Source: Acarospora socialis (taxonomy: Eukaryota > Ascomycota > Lecanoromycetes > Acarosporales > Acarosporaceae). From it: a stretch of DNA of 64,000 nucleotides. The stretch spans positions 682,001-746,000 of the forward strand of contig JAMYGW020000004.1 in assembly GCA_025617375.2 (NCBI GenBank), read 5' to 3'. The notes beneath the pieces are model-generated. The model made no database searches and had not been told where the DNA came from. It worked only from the letters and a program-made list of their open reading frames with translations. Below are positions 34,465 to 47,715 of the stretch, in pieces (positions within the stretch are counted from its first letter, which is position 1; the number at the start of each line of letters is the position of its first letter). The translations under genes and the position numbers were made by a program.

Positions 34465-36600
34465 TAATAATTAATCCCTTTCTGGGCCTTACCACGCTTG
34501 CAGCCGGTAATAACAGCTTAGAAGATTGCGCTGGAACACCGACTCGTGTAGTCATTAATGTCCTACCGCCGTTGCCGACAACGTTCCCGAGCGTGCTCCA
34601 GCCACTTCTGCGTGGTGCATTAGCTGGCTCACAACGCTCTGGTATCGCAAACGAGGAGCTTCCCCAGATCTTGAGTATCAACTGCCGTACGGAGGTGTCC
34701 ATGTCCGCCACGCGCGATATGGGATGGACTTCGAAGCCGTAAGTATGCTCTTCCAAATCGTGACCCTAGTGCGTTAACGACAAGTCATCTCTGACACATG
34801 ATTGCTCAGACGGATCTCTTCGCCTTCATTTCCCCTCCGCCTTTCCCGGGAATTGATTGCGAACTAAGAGCAGTAACTAGCTCGAGTAGCTCATGAACTA
34901 CGGATGCAGCCTTCACTCCCCGGGCCGCAGCCAAGCGCTTGAGGTTAAAAGTCAATGTACAACGTAATGTGTATCTTCAAGCCCAAGGGAAGAGGATTCG
35001 GCACTGCCTGACGTGTTACACTAGATTCTATGTGTACACGATGATTTACAGGGCCAGACAATCCCACCCCTTTTATATGGAAATTCTATTTGCGTTGCAC
35101 GCGAGTACCTTCTGTCACCCTATGGAGACTCCCTGTTACCTTAACTAGAGGCAACTTGTACTCCGTAACATACCTTACCGTCTTTACTCCTAATATCACT
35201 TTTGCCAAGCGAAGCGGCCGTTGCAACGTTAGCGCAAGGAGACATCCATCGTTCCAGAGCTGTTGAGCTGCTGTCATTGGGCGCTTTGCACTTCCACTCA
35301 GGATTAAGGCTCCCGGGTGATCTCTAGAGTAGCTTTACCCGTGGATGGGAAGGAGAAGGGTCCAGAGACAATTGCATACAGTATCCACTACTGGGCACGT
35401 TGACCTCACAAGTTGTCTTTCCATCTTGATGATCGATGATCACACACGTATCATCAGCGTTAGCCTGATGCGCAAGCTAATCGACCGGCTCAAGGATTTG
35501 CTTCAAAGCCGTACCTTAGTACCTACTGAGTACGAAGCAAAGCCCTGGTTACTTTGCAGTAGCACCAAACTGCAGATTGGCCATAGCGGACATTTGACGT
35601 TGCACGGCGTCTGCAGCGTTTTGCCTGTTTATCATAAGTTAACTTACCCATGAAAGGCAATGAGTCTGGGAGTCCGCCATTGCCCAGTTTCTTGTACCTC
35701 AAGCGGCGCGTGTTATTCAGACTACGACCATCAACCCTCATTTCATGTGTTGCCTTGCATTTAGACCATCAACGTTCCAATGCTGGTCAGGCTATCCCAC
35801 AATCTCAACCTTGTAATCTGCGTCTAATCTTTCCTGCAATTCCTCAACCCGCCTGGGGTTGTGGTTAAGGAGCACTGCTGCACCTGCACCTGCGCCTGCT
35901 AAGAGATTCAAGCTCTGTGCAACCACACTTCGAACTCGTTCCCTTGGTCCGTTGGCTTGACCTGCCAATTACTCGTCCCTATTATCGAGCACGGTAAGCC
36001 ACAACGAAGAAGCAAGAGAAGTCGGAAGGAGACCTCTTGCGTATCACCTAGTCCTTGTCCTTCTTCTTGGCCACGGTGGCGGTCTTGACCCGCATCGGCG
36101 GCGCGATTACTCGGGAGGGACTCTTTTCTCTAATACGTTGAGGGATTCCAGTGATCGGGAACTGCGTGGCTAGGTAATATTGTGTCACCTAGATACCTTT
36201 ATCTACCATCCGTAGGTATCATGTCTTATTTGCACTTGCACCGCCGTCGATTTTCATTCTTGTCTACTTGTCGAGGAGCAGCTTGAGACGCAGTGTGAAA
36301 TCTGTGACCGTACTACCTGCATGTAAGGATAATGTTCGTTTCGCCCACTTGCAATGATTGTTGTAAGGTGCTTCACGAATCACGACCATGATCGTGGACT
36401 TCTTCACGTGCTAAACGAAGCCCTAACGATGGACCTGCCGAGAAGCTTGGTCCTCGAAAACTCCGCTTCCAACTCTAATTCGACTACAACCCAACCTTTC
36501 ACTTTACTTGCTTCATACATGCTTGGGCCTTTACTGATTGCGGCAGCACAACTATCTCGACGTTTGGACACCGGCACTGCTCACTTCAGTGCTTCCAATC

Positions 36601-38960
36601 ATGGACATTGCTATGGCACCAGCTGAGACGCCGGAGAAGGCAGCTCGTCAGCTGCTCTCGTGCAATCAGTGTCGTAAACGCAAAGTCAAGGTATGTGCAA
36701 AGCTCAGCTGCTCTCATAACAGGTCATTGACTGTCTCGACCAATAGTGCGACCGCGTCTCTCCGTGTGAAGCTTGCTGCCTTCGGAACATACCTGAGCAG
36801 TGTGAGTACCAGCTCACCGAGAGCGCTCGGAAGCCCGTGTTGCAGGCGGTCGAACTTCGACAAAGTCGAGCGGAGAATGTGAGGTTGAAAGAACGTCTCC
36901 GCAAATTCATCAGCGAGAAACAGGTTCAGCTTGACGAGGATGAGAGCGAGGAGGTCCTGTTTTCGGAGAATGGACTCAGAAAACGTCCCAAGGTCCCATC
37001 CAAGCCGGCCGGCCTCCGCCAAAGGAAGTTCATGACTGCGGACCCGACCGATAACTTGTATTTTGGGACTCCGGGGCTGGCTAGTGTGATTAATGATGTA
37101 AGTCTTTCATTGTCTTCGCTGATGCGTATTCGATGCTCACCGTCTCTAGTTTGCAAGCCTCAACGTCAGCCCTCAAGGCGCGTCTCTGACTCACACTGCC
37201 GCTCGTGGTGCCGATATCTACACCTGGCAAGACGGTCCGGCGTACCCCTTCGCCACCATGTGGACCCAGAACTCAGGAGCTGTTGCGCTATTGGATGTTC
37301 TACCCTCAAACGAAGAGATTTTCTGCTATCTCGAGGCTTTTCAGCGCCGCGCCCAATCATGCTCCTTTCCACACACTCCCGAAGAATGTACAGTGACCGA
37401 AGTCAAGCGCTTCCTCTCTAATAAGGAGCACAATGCCTTCGTACATCCGGATATGCTTGCACTTCTGTTTGCAACCCTGGCACAAGGATTGCAAAACGGA
37501 GTCTACGATCACTACGGTGGGCAGTGGGTCAAAGGAGCTATGGAGACGGAGCTGTCGAAGGGTGATGTCTACAGTAAGTCGGCAACCCTCCTATGTTAGG
37601 TTACTTCAGGCTGAGTGGAGACAGTTGCTGCGGCCATGCAAGCCTTGAGATTTGCGACTTTCATGAGCCGTCCGACACTCTTGGCCATCGAGACACTGAT
37701 CATGATCGGCCCATACTTGACCAACAGTGGCAAATTCCTCGACGCCTGGGCTTTGTTTGGCGTGACGATCAGATTGGCGCATAGTATCGGCTGTAAGTTA
37801 TATGTCCTTTCCCGCTTCCGATGCAGCAGTGCCTTATCAGTTCAATAGTACACCGCAATCCAAGCCGCTTGGATCCAGCACCACCTCTCAAAGAGAGTGC
37901 CATTCGTCAGGCCTTGTGGTGGTGGATGCTACATATGGACCAGCAATACTCAATGACATTGGGGAGACCCCTTGGAATAAGTGGTATCGGAGACTGCCCA
38001 CCCCCGGAGCCTCTCACGACAGACCCCACCATCATGCGTCTTTTCACCTACATCAGTCAATTTACCGTCCTGGCTCGGCAAATCCTCTCTAGCGATGTGC
38101 TCACGAATGCGAAGATTGACGCCTTCACCGATAAACTCTTGCGCCTAAAAGACACATTGCCGGACGTCATCCAGTTTAATGAGAGCTGGCTGGACGTAAA
38201 CAAACCGATCCCGGAATGGCCTCTCGAAGCACAAGCCGCCGTCTTCTACTTCAAAACGCAAAACTTCCTTATCCTCTTGAACCGTCAGCGAATTGAGAAT
38301 TCCAGGCGCGACTCCAATGACTCGGCTTTGAGCGTCCAGTCCGTGGGCGATCGTTCCACCGATCCCGACAATGTTGCCCGTGGCCGTGAACGTGTCCTGG
38401 AATCATGCCGAGGACTCCTCAACTGCTTGAAGTTCTTCCATACTAGAATACGGGCGGCGATGCTATGCTGGACGGTTGGTCAAGGGGCCTTCAATGCGGC
38501 CATGATCTTGACGCTGGCTATGATGGAGGACTCAGACGATAAGGATCTCGCCCTGGTCCATAGCGTGTACGACATCTTCGTGGAGATGAAAGAAAAGGGC
38601 ATCCATAGGCTTGCCAATCTCGCTGTAGACAAGCTAAAGTGTCTGATGGAGGGACTGAATACCAGACAATCCCCAACTGGAGGAGTTATGGGCGCAACCG
38701 GAATGCTGTTACTGGAAGACCCTGGACTTCAGGGCTTTAAGCCAGAGCCGTTCGCGCCGCTGCAATTCCGAATGGCGGGCGGTGACATCCCACTTACTAA
38801 CGTCGGTGCCGGTTGGGCGGCTCAGGGCACAGGCACTGAATTTGGCATGGGAAATGGTCAAGGCATAGGACGAGACGCACGCGGTGTGGGACTCTCGGGA
38901 AATAGAACCCGGCCATCTGTCCCGATAAAGCGGCCTACTTTCAACTACCCTCCTCGGTGA
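36601..38960 (+). CDS. Zn2Cys6 transcription factor
   Basis: 717 residues in five exons: 36601-36690, 36747-37097, 37150-37573, 37616-37792, 37849-38960 (introns 56, 52, 42 and 56 bp). The binuclear cluster is at residues 21-49, split by intron 1: CNQCRKRKVK, then CDRVSPCEACCLRNIPEQCEY. A short basic/leucine coiled coil follows (VELRQSRAENVRLKERLRKF). The middle region resembles the fungal_trans domain (HPDMLALLFATLAQGL; IGPYLTNSGKFLDAWALFGVTIRLAHSIG; LWWWMLHMDQQYS). The C-terminal ~100 residues are Gly-rich. The target pathway is unknown; it lies upstream of a second regulator in the same orientation. The 42 bp intron is the shortest in the window but is forced by reading frame. Confidence 0.85.
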
Positions 38961-39627
38961 AGGCTCTTTTGCCTCGTTAACGGTAAGATGCGGCGCTCGG
39001 AGCTGCCCCGGTTTGCATGATATTGAAAACGGAACTTTGCGGATACTATGGGGCTTTTCGGCTTGCTCGTACCACATGATTTTGCATTTATTCTCTTCAA
39101 TACTGCCCAAGATTTAGTACCAACCCCATGATGGATTAGTTCTTTTACCTGTACTATTAGTTGCTTTGCCAATTTCGATAGAGGATCTAGTGTTGCTCAA
39201 TTCATTCAGAATAAAGCATCGTTGCCCTCTGCATAGTGATGATGAACCCATGGCATTCAAGAAATATATCTGAATGCCGTGCTGGTCCCCTCAAAGCATG
39301 ATATGGGTTTGTCCTCAACCTCAGACATATAGTATGTGCTCCATCAGCAGTCATTTACAACCTAGAAATATAGTACAGTCTGCTACTCATATCAAGCAAT
39401 AATTAGCTAAGAGGTATACTCATTGACCTGCCTGTAAAACTAGCAAAGATTTCGAGTGATATAATTAATAGTCAAAGCTCTTTGGTCATATTTGTCGTTG
39501 TCCGCAGTTGTGGTGATGTTCTCTCCATTCCATCGAGTACCTAGCGCTAGGGCGTCGGCGCAACTCTGCAAGTCGGTGAATTGAACGCCGCGTCTCCGTG
39601 TCACCGATAGCATTCCCGGCAGGTAAG
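38961..39627. other. Intergenic between two regulators
   Basis: 667 bp, A/T-richer than the flanking genes; presumably the 3' end of one and the promoter of the next. No further feature seen. Confidence 0.5.
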
Positions 39628-42532
39628 ATGGAAATAATAGATCCACAGCTTCGCGCAAGTCGTTCCTCTGCATATGTCACCCAACACGCTCCATCGTCGT
39701 CGATTCCCGCCAACACCATTCGTCTGCCGCCACCTCAGCAATCACAGCAATTACCGTCTCATGACGGAGGGCAAGCCCACCCTTACTACACACTGCCACA
39801 TCCTCCTGCCCACTCTGACCGACAGCTTCTGCGGACTGAGATCTACCACCACCATGAACCGCCGCCCGCGGCTGACGCCAACGAGGACCTCCATCATGAT
39901 TCCAAGCGCCCAAGGGCCTGTGAAGCCTGTAGAGGCTTGAAGGTCCGATGCGAGCCCAATGCCAGTAACCCAGAGGGCGCTTGCCGCCGATGCGCCAAAG
40001 CTGGGAGACAGTGTATCATCACATTTCCGAGCAGGAAAAGGCAGAAGAAGACAGATAGTAGAGTGGCCGAGCTGGAGAGGAAGATCGATGCGCTCACAGC
40101 AAGTCTACAAGCTACCAAGCGTGGTGAAGTCGTGCCCATGAAAGACCAGAGTGGCGGAACTAGCCCTGAAGGGGATGGAACTTCACTCAGAGATACAAAT
40201 GGAGAGTCCCCTACGTCTCCGTCGGATCGAACAAAGCCGAGTGGTGAGATCGGCACCAGCGAGTGGCCACGACAGTCTGAGCGTGCGTATGTGACAACGG
40301 GATTGCAGTCACTATCTATGCCCTCTCCCCTGTCAACCAGATCTTCACGCTCACTTGTTGGCCAGAAGAGGCGGCGCTCCGATGATGATGAGGACCTCCA
40401 GGAGACTGTTCCGGTTCGACTTGAGAGATCCGGTGTAAGGAGAAATTCACCAAAGGACAACGCAGCCGCCTACCTTTCAGATGTTCATCAGTTCCTGCTA
40501 CCAAAAGACACTAGAGCCACGAAGCGATCTTCAATCGCGTCGGTGGCTTCAACCTCATCGCCGACCAACTTGCCAGCGCATGAGTATGCCGATGTCATAG
40601 ATCGTAAGATCCTCAAAGCTAGAGCGGCAACGGAGATATTTGATCACTACGTCAGGCACATGGCGCCGCATTTCCCAGCAGTCGTGTTCCCTCCAGACAC
40701 CAGTGCTCCAGAAGTCCGGCGTACGAAGCCCACCCTCTTCCTGGCCATTCTCAGCGTCGCATCTGGTATCTCGCATCCTGACATCCAGGGGACCCTCAGC
40801 AAAGAGCTCATGCGTGTATACGGCGACCGTGTTCTGGTGAAGGGGGAGAAGACACTGGAGTTAATCCAAGCGTTGCAGGTTTCTGTTATCTGGTACACAC
40901 CGCCCGAACACTACGAGGAGTCGAAGTTTTACCAGTTGACACACATTGCGGCGGTCATGGCGATGGATCTATCGTTGGGCAAGAGATCGAAGCAGACGAG
41001 GCCCAAGCTTCTGGGTCTCTGGCAGGATCATCCGTTCAGGAAGACGCCACTTCCAGATTCACATAGTGTGGAATGTCGTAGAGCTTGGCTAGGCTGTTAC
41101 TTCCTCTGCGTCAATACCTCAGTGGCCCTACGGCGACCCAATCTGCTCAGGTGGAACTCATACACTCATGAGTGTATCGAAGTGCTAGAGAACTCCCCGA
41201 ACGCTTATGCTTCTGATAAGGTTCTCTGTCAGTGGGCAAGGATACAGCACATCGCGGAGGAGATCAGCATACAGTTCTCCATGGACGATCCAGTCGCACA
41301 GATTGGTGGACTAGATACGAAGCTACAGTACACTCTCAAAGGTTTTGAGAGACAGTTGGAGGATTGGTGCAAGCAGGTACCTACGGATCTCCACTCTCGT
41401 GAGTACTCTCTAGTTATGTACTCGAGTCAAGTGCTAAGTAAGAGCAGCATCTTTGAAGCTTTCCGAGCACGTAGTCAATCTTTATATGCACGAAGTAGCT
41501 ATGCAAAACGACGAATGCCCCGAGAACGTCAAGTGCAACTCAAAGGCCGGGATACCAGTCGGCCTACTAACCCCAGCGCACATCAGCGCCCTGACCGTCT
41601 GTCTAACCTCGATACACGGGCTCTTCGACACATTTCTGTCTTTCGCAACTGAAACCATCAGGAACCTCCCCGTGTTCGATTTCGTCCGTGTGGTATATGC
41701 TTTCGTTCTGCTCATAAAGATGTACTTTGCTGCCACCACGGCCAATGCCGAACTCGGGAAAGTGATTTCAAAAGAGGATCTGAATGTGGAGCAATATTTT
41801 GACAGGCTCCTCAAAGCGTTTAAAGTCGCCGCAGAAAACGAAAAGTCTCGCGCGGCTCAGAAGTTTCTGGTCGTGTTGGTGATGCTGAGAACAGGGTTCC
41901 ACAAACAGAGCGGTCGTCAGTCGGATATGTCCAAGGACCATAATGCTAAAGCCAATATGAGTTCGGGTTCTCCAACCCTGCAGCGGTCTTCAGATGATGA
42001 GCTTAGGAAGGAAAGCACAGCACCACGGCTAGGTGGCCACCAGCAAATCCGACTGAACGACGTTATGAGCGGCCAGCCGCTGACTACAGTCTTACCGGAC
42101 CAGAACACAAGCTCACAGCCGCTACATAGCGCGACCACACCATTGCATCTCCTCAGCGAAGTGGCGGCAGGGGACTCCGCAGCAACATCGACACCAGGCA
42201 GATATATGCATACTTCTACAGGACAAGAATGGTACGGCTATATCAATAAGGACAGCACCCACAGCAAGAGCCAAGTCCCAGGTACAACGGGCGTGGGTCT
42301 CCACTACACCGACTCGTCACAGAACGGAGACGGAGCGCTCCCCAACGCTTTGGACGGAGTCGGTCCGAACTTTGATTGGAATGCTACCGTTGTGAACGAG
42401 GAGCTCGAGCAAGCGATGAACATGACACTGGGCGAGTGGGACTTGGGGTCTGTCCTTCAGGCTGATGGGTTTCTTTTCGACTTGATGGCTTCCGATGGGG
42501 GGCCAACGAACGTTTTTGAGGGTTCGGGATGA
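39628..42532 (+). CDS. Zn2Cys6 transcription factor (second of tandem pair)
   Basis: 951 residues in exons 39628-41398 and 41448-42532; 49 bp intron with gtgctaag branch region. The start MEIIDPQLRAS is preferred over an upstream GTG. A Gln/Pro-rich lead is followed by the cluster at residues ~98-135 (RACEACRGLKVRCEP, GACRRCAKAGRQC) and the adjoining RKRQKKTDSRVAELERKIDALTASLQ coiled coil, a pattern I associate with a group of fungal regulators loosely annotated as War1-like. The linker has several Ser/Pro tracts and a KRRRSDDDEDL nuclear signal. The middle region (FDHYVRHMAPHFPAVVFPP; RAWLGCYFLCVNTSVALRRP) is the ligand-sensing/dimer part. The C-terminal acidic/Gly end (LGEWDLGSVLQADGFLFDLM) looks like an activation domain. 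Confidence 0.85.
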
Positions 42533-43267
42533 GGAATCGGTGCTGGGTTGTACACGCTCTTACTTTTTGAACTGCGGTCTGAGTTGGCGTTGTCGTTGGG
42601 GATGGCCAGAGCAAACGTTAACTGTTAGGACTTCAAGGCGGTATATTGTGCAGTAGAGGATTAAGCTATGTTATATATATCCTTCGCACTACTTAGTAAT
42701 GTATGGTAACTTCTTCCCCGTCTATCTATCATTCAAAAGCTTGAGATGCACTTTCGAGGTCGTATATAGAGGACCGAGTGCTCCAAGACGCCAAATCTTA
42801 GATCGAACTCTGTAAATAGTGCCTTCTATATCTCCCATGGCTGTGCATTAGAGGAAAGACTGCTGACCACATACGACTCACTTTAGGCTCAAGCATATCC
42901 GTTGATGACGATCCTTAGGTGGACCGGTGGAAACGGATATTTATGCATGAGAACAGCTGGGAAGGACTCCACAAGTTTTAATCGCTAAGCCCACACCTAG
43001 ACTCATGGCTGAACTCACGCCTCAACAACTCGACGGTCCGCTCGGCAAACAGGGAGGGCAAACAAGTAGCTACAGAGATCGACAGCCAAGTATATGGCCT
43101 ACCAAAAGACCTTGCCTTCGCCGAGTTGTCATCGAGAGGGAAGCGACTCGACGGCAGATCACCACAGTGAAGCCTTGGGCCAAAGGGGCAGCAGCTCTCA
43201 AAATCGTCAGGTTTGCACATGTTTGTGTTGCCTCAGGGTGCTGGAGAGCTCCTGAACACTAAGGTAC
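42533..43267. other. Intergenic, no supported gene
   Basis: Two overlapping frames of about 80 codons lie on opposite strands at 42978-43262, neither with recognisable features. Confidence 0.4.
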
Positions 43268-43567
43268 CTAGGCATATGTATAGTGAAGTTCATCTGTAAA
43301 GAGTATATTGCTCTGAGGACCTTTCCATGAAGGGCCCGCCCAGTCACATGTCGGCCTACCTAAGCGAGGAGCTATTGATGCCTGGCTAGCTAACTGAGGT
43401 ACTCCGTAGTAGGGCTTCATATCATCTGCTTCTCTCTCAATCTCTTCCTGAAGAACATCAATTGTTGCTTCTGTACATAGTGTCAAGCTTTCAGCATAGA
43501 CCGCGCAAGACAGCCATCCCCCAGTCACCATGAAAATTAATACCATCATTGTCGAGAATGTCCGCAT
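43268..43567 (-). CDS. Possible small secreted protein
   Basis: 99 codons without intron. The start MRTFSTMMVLIFMVTGGWLSC followed by AVYA^ES has the three parts of a signal peptide (basic n-region, hydrophobic core, AxA-type cleavage). The predicted mature part has only two Cys (ESLTLCTEATIDVL; GRPTCDWAGPSW) and no known domain. There is no codon-bias or homology support, and the frame sits between genes, so it may be chance. It is divergent to the MFS gene, 131 bp apart. Confidence 0.3.
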   Translation of the reverse strand: MRTFSTMMVLIFMVTGGWLSCAVYAESLTLCTEATIDVLQEEIEREADDMKPYYGVPQLASQASIAPRLGRPTCDWAGPSWKGPQSNILFTDELHYTYA

Positions 43568-43698
43568 GACCAGCCGTCGTTGATGTACATACCCCTCCCC
43601 CACGTACTCTGCAGCTGTACGAGTAGCGGATCGGCCTCGTTTCTTCTTGTTATATCTACTTAGTCTCGCATTAAATATTGCTTTTCCAAGCAGTCATC

Positions 43699-45596
43699 AT
43701 GTCGTTGAATCGAGTGGCATCCATGGAGTCATGGGAAAATGGACGGGGCACCTCGCCAGCACCCTCGCACCGGAAGATGAGCTTCAACCCGGTAGGGACA
43801 TGGGCGCCATCTCCCGCGCACGAAGATCCTCGCGCGTTCGAGGTCTCGAGCTTCAGGAGAACATGCGAGTCCCTCCAATGTCTCCTGAGCAGGAAGATCT
43901 GGTGCTAATACGCTGGGGGTTCTAGTACAAGTCATGGTTGCGGTGATATACTGCTTGCTGGCGGCAGGCGTTGTCTTCGGATACGCCGCTCTAAAACCGG
44001 TGCTTGTCAAGGAGGGGGTGTATAGAGATCTCTGCACCGATGAGGATTTCAGTGGGAATGGAGAGGGGAAAGTGCGGACGTGCTATGAGCAAGAGCTACG
44101 GTAACCCTTATACATAGACTTTAGATGGGCTAAAGACTGACGCAGACTACGATACAGGCTTAATCTCATGTTCACCATAGCAGCCGTAGCAACGAATGTC
44201 TGTGCCCTTCCTGTTGGTACGATATTGGACCACTACGGTCCACGGATTAGCGGCATCATCGGTAGCGTTCTCCTCGCAATTGGCGCCTTGTTCCTTAGTT
44301 TTGCCGCACAACTGCCTTTCGACGGTTATATCCCAGGTTATCTATTCCTTGCCCTCGGCGGTCCATTTGTATTCATATCATCCTTCCAACTATCTAATGC
44401 GTTTCCAATTCATTCTGGCTTGATCCTAGCCCTTTTGACGGGGGCATTCGATTCAAGTAGCGCCGTCTTTCTGGCTTACCGTTTGCTCTACAAAGCCTCC
44501 AATGGCAATTTCACTCCGAAGAAGTTCTTCTTAGTCTATCTCATTATTCCTGTCTTCATCTTAGGTGCTGAGGTGCTCCTCATGCCTTCGGAGAGCTACA
44601 AAACGGTTGGCGAACTTGTCGCCGAAGTCGAGGGGGACAACGTCCATACAGAAACCCCGACACTATCACCACAAAATACCGTTGATCGAGAACGCGAAGA
44701 GAGGCGTTTACGTCGAGAGAGCGTCATCTCCGAAATGACCAGTCTCCTCGGCACCAAAGACGACGCTCAACAACAAACCAAGCGCCGCGAAGAAGAAAAG
44801 AAAAAACAGACCAGTGGCGTCTGGGGCGTCCTCCACGGCCGTTCCGCCCTCGAGCAAATCCGTAGCCCATGGTTCATGCTCATCACACTCTTCACGATCG
44901 TACAAATGACACGAATCAACTACTTCGTCGCCACCATCCGCCCGCAATACGAATACTTATTGAAGGACTACTTCGAGGCCGAACATGTCAACAACATCTT
45001 CGACGTCGCCCTCCCGCTCGGCGGGGTCCTCAGTATCCCTTTCATTGGCCTCGTCCTTGACAATACCAGCACCCTCTTCGTCCTCGCCCTACTCGTCATC
45101 GTCGCCACCGCTATCGGCATCCTCGGCCTTCTGCCACATCTCTGGGCCGCTTACGCGAACATAGCGCTTTTTGTACTCTACAGACCTCTGTACTATACCG
45201 CAGTCTCGTAAGCCTTGACCTCCCCATCTCCATCTAGCTTCTTGCCCTACAAACTAACATCGAGAAAGCGACTACGCCGCCAAGACCTTCGGCTTTGCCA
45301 CCTTTGGCAAGGTATATGGCCTCATCATCTGCCTGGCGGGCCTCGGCAACTTCTCGCAATCCGGCCTCGACGCCCTGACGCACAAAGTCTTCCTTCGCAA
45401 TCCCGTGCCCGTGAATGTCATCCTATTGCTGACGGCCGCGGTCGTGGGGATGGCGCTGGTAGGGTTCGTGTGGTGGAAGAGTCGCAGGAGGGAGTGGATG
45501 GTTGAGAGGGAGGAGCTGGAGGTTGAGGCGGAGGAGGCCCGAGAGGTGCGGATGCCGGTTGTGGGTGTGGAGGGGGGTGTGGGTGGGGACGTTTAG
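43699..45596 (+). CDS. FMP42: MFS transporter, Fmp42-like (SLC43/LAT3-related)
   Basis: 581 residues, about 12 membrane helices. Exons: 43699-43879, 43926-44100, 44146-45207, 45269-45596. The N-terminal cytosolic part (MSLNRVASMESWENGRG) is followed by the first helix VAVIYCLLAAGVVFGYAALKPVL, then NVCALPVGTILDHYGPRISGI (helices 2-3, the MFS Asp/Gly loop). A central charged loop of about 100 residues (REREERRLRRESVISEMTSLL) separates the halves, and DYAAKTFGFATFGKVYGLI lies near helix 11. The family includes yeast Fmp42 and amino-acid carriers of the SLC43 type; substrate and membrane are unproven. The first intron uses a weak donor (gtctcc) but has a good ctaat branch and ttctag acceptor, and is the only choice that keeps frame. 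Confidence 0.85.
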
Positions 45597-47715
45597 GGTG
45601 GGAGTTAAGGTGGGTTGGGAAGGAAGATAAGATGGCTTGGGATGTGGATTGGTTGCATTGCGTTGCATGGCGGCGGTGTTGGGGTTTGTTTTGGTCGGGG
45701 TATGGGTACGGGCATGCTACTGCGTGGGCTCTGATATTAGTTGTTTTGAAGGATGGATTGTGCTGTTCGTGGCCACTATACTTCAGCCTCGTGTACAAGT
45801 TCTGCTTTACGAGAATACATGTGCGTCTGAAGTCGGTGGAAGCTATCATCTGCTTTTCCGCACATTCGTTTTCTACCATCCTAAGCCGTCAATCAACACC
45901 GGAGTCCCTACCCTGAAGCCCTCCGTCGCCTATCCTGTCCACGGCCCGCTGTCCTTGGCGGTTGGTGCTTCCATATGAGACCTGGGTATGCGGAGCTGAA
46001 AACAAGCGGATGACGAGCGGACAATCGTTCCAACTTTCGTAAAGGGTTGGAGTTAGGGCAAAGTGTTCTCAAACGAAGGAATCAGGCCCAACATCCTGAC
46101 GTGAGATTTCATTTCTGTACCTTACTCATGGAGGGCTACAAACCCGTCTGCCAAGCGTAGATAGAATCAACGCCAGATGCCCTGGTCTGCAGCTTTCATT
46201 GTCCCACGTTTATGAAATGGAATTGACAGCAACATGAGAGTCCATGCCTGTGAGACTTGTTAGATGGAGGGCTTCCGGAGCAGAACAGCATGCTCAGAAA
46301 ACGTCTGGAAATCACGGACACCGGTACAGATGGTACTCGGAGGAAACCTCCCTCATGCAGTATCTGAAGTATATCGAGCAATGCGCAGCAGTGGACTCTG
46401 GACACGAGAGGAAACTGTAGAAACCGCTGCAATTGAGGCGAAAACATGGGATTTGCCATTGATGCAGCGTGGGCTGTAGACACGAGATCGGTAGTGATGA
46501 TGACGATGATGATGATGTGGGGTGGTTAGGGTTGCTTCCTCGAACCGAAACCGGGAGCCCCTCCAACACACCCTACACACGGAACAAGACCCTTTGACTA
46601 CCCTACCACGACGGGCTCTTTTTGCGTTGTACGGAGGTCTCCACGGCAGGCCGTTCAAGACTCACCTCGCTGTGGAGAACTGGCTGTGGCACACCTCCTT
46701 GCCACGTCCGGCGAGTCCGGAACGGAGGCAAAAAGCTGGGAATACTGGAGCCGACAGGGACAATCGAGTCGACTACCTTACTGTAAGGATGATGGACTAA
46801 TCGGAGGAGGTACTAGTGAACTGATTTGATCGATTTGATATGGAAAAACGATAATTTGTTTGTGGCCTAAGGGTAGCCAGCGGAAAGTCCAATTGATATT
46901 CAATGTCAATGACGATTGGGAAGAGCCCAAGCCGAAGCTATAAGGCTGTTGTTGGGGTCTGCGGAGGCTTTGCCAGCCTTGAGCTTGCAATAAGGTATGA
47001 ATTCTTCGATTGCAGTTAGTTGAGATTAGGAAGGTGAAGAGGATACATAGGACATGAATACGGGAGATGGGTGGAAGAAGACTGGACTCGGTCGCTTGCG
47101 TGGATGGTTGGTGGTGTGGAGGTGGGTGGTGGGAGATCTTATAGGGGGTTTGTGTTGGATGTAGATAGGTTAGATAATGTAGGGTGGTGGGGAGTGCTTC
47201 ATACGTATGTGAGGGTCCTACGAGGGTATTCGCCTTCGCTTGAGAACTGGGGCGAACGGATTGATGATGTGTGTATGCAAGTATCGGTGGTATGCGTATA
47301 TTGGAGATGGGGATGTTGGAGATAGGGGTCTGAGAATGGATGCAAGGGGGCGAGGTTGGAAACGGGGGAGGGAGTGGGCGGGGCTGTAAGAGGAGGACAG
47401 GACCGAGGGAGGCTCATGGATTTGGCTTGAAATACACGTCGGACCTGGATGTATGTGAGAAGATAGGGTGTGGTGTAATACATGGCGTAGTCTGGAGGGC
47501 TCCCAAATCCGTCGGCGACAAAAGTCAGATGGAGATCGTTCGATCCTCGAAATAAGTATAAGTTTAAAAAGTGACCAACGTCGAAATTTGTGCATTCTGC
47601 TTCCTCTGAGATCGACTTAATTGAGCTATACAGAATATCGCCATACATACAACCACTCTGTAGTCCCTCATCCCCTTTCCTCACTCCAAGCCCTAATCTC
47701 CCCTTTTGTCATAAT
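45597..47715. other. 2.1 kb intergenic, no supported gene
   Basis: Convergent 3' flanks of the MFS and GFA genes. G/T-rich around 47050-47450. No domain, RNA or repeat recognised. Confidence 0.45.

Larger units (their letters stand above)
33926..36600. other. 2.7 kb gene-free stretch holding a miniature transposon
   Basis: Contains the 422 bp inverted-repeat element described separately. Outside it I see no supported gene; a 90-codon frame at 34480-34740 has no family likeness. Confidence 0.5.

Noticed and set aside
43699-43940. Apparent frameshift at the start of the MFS gene
   Set aside because: A 46 bp intron with branch site and acceptor restores the frame, so the gene is not called broken.
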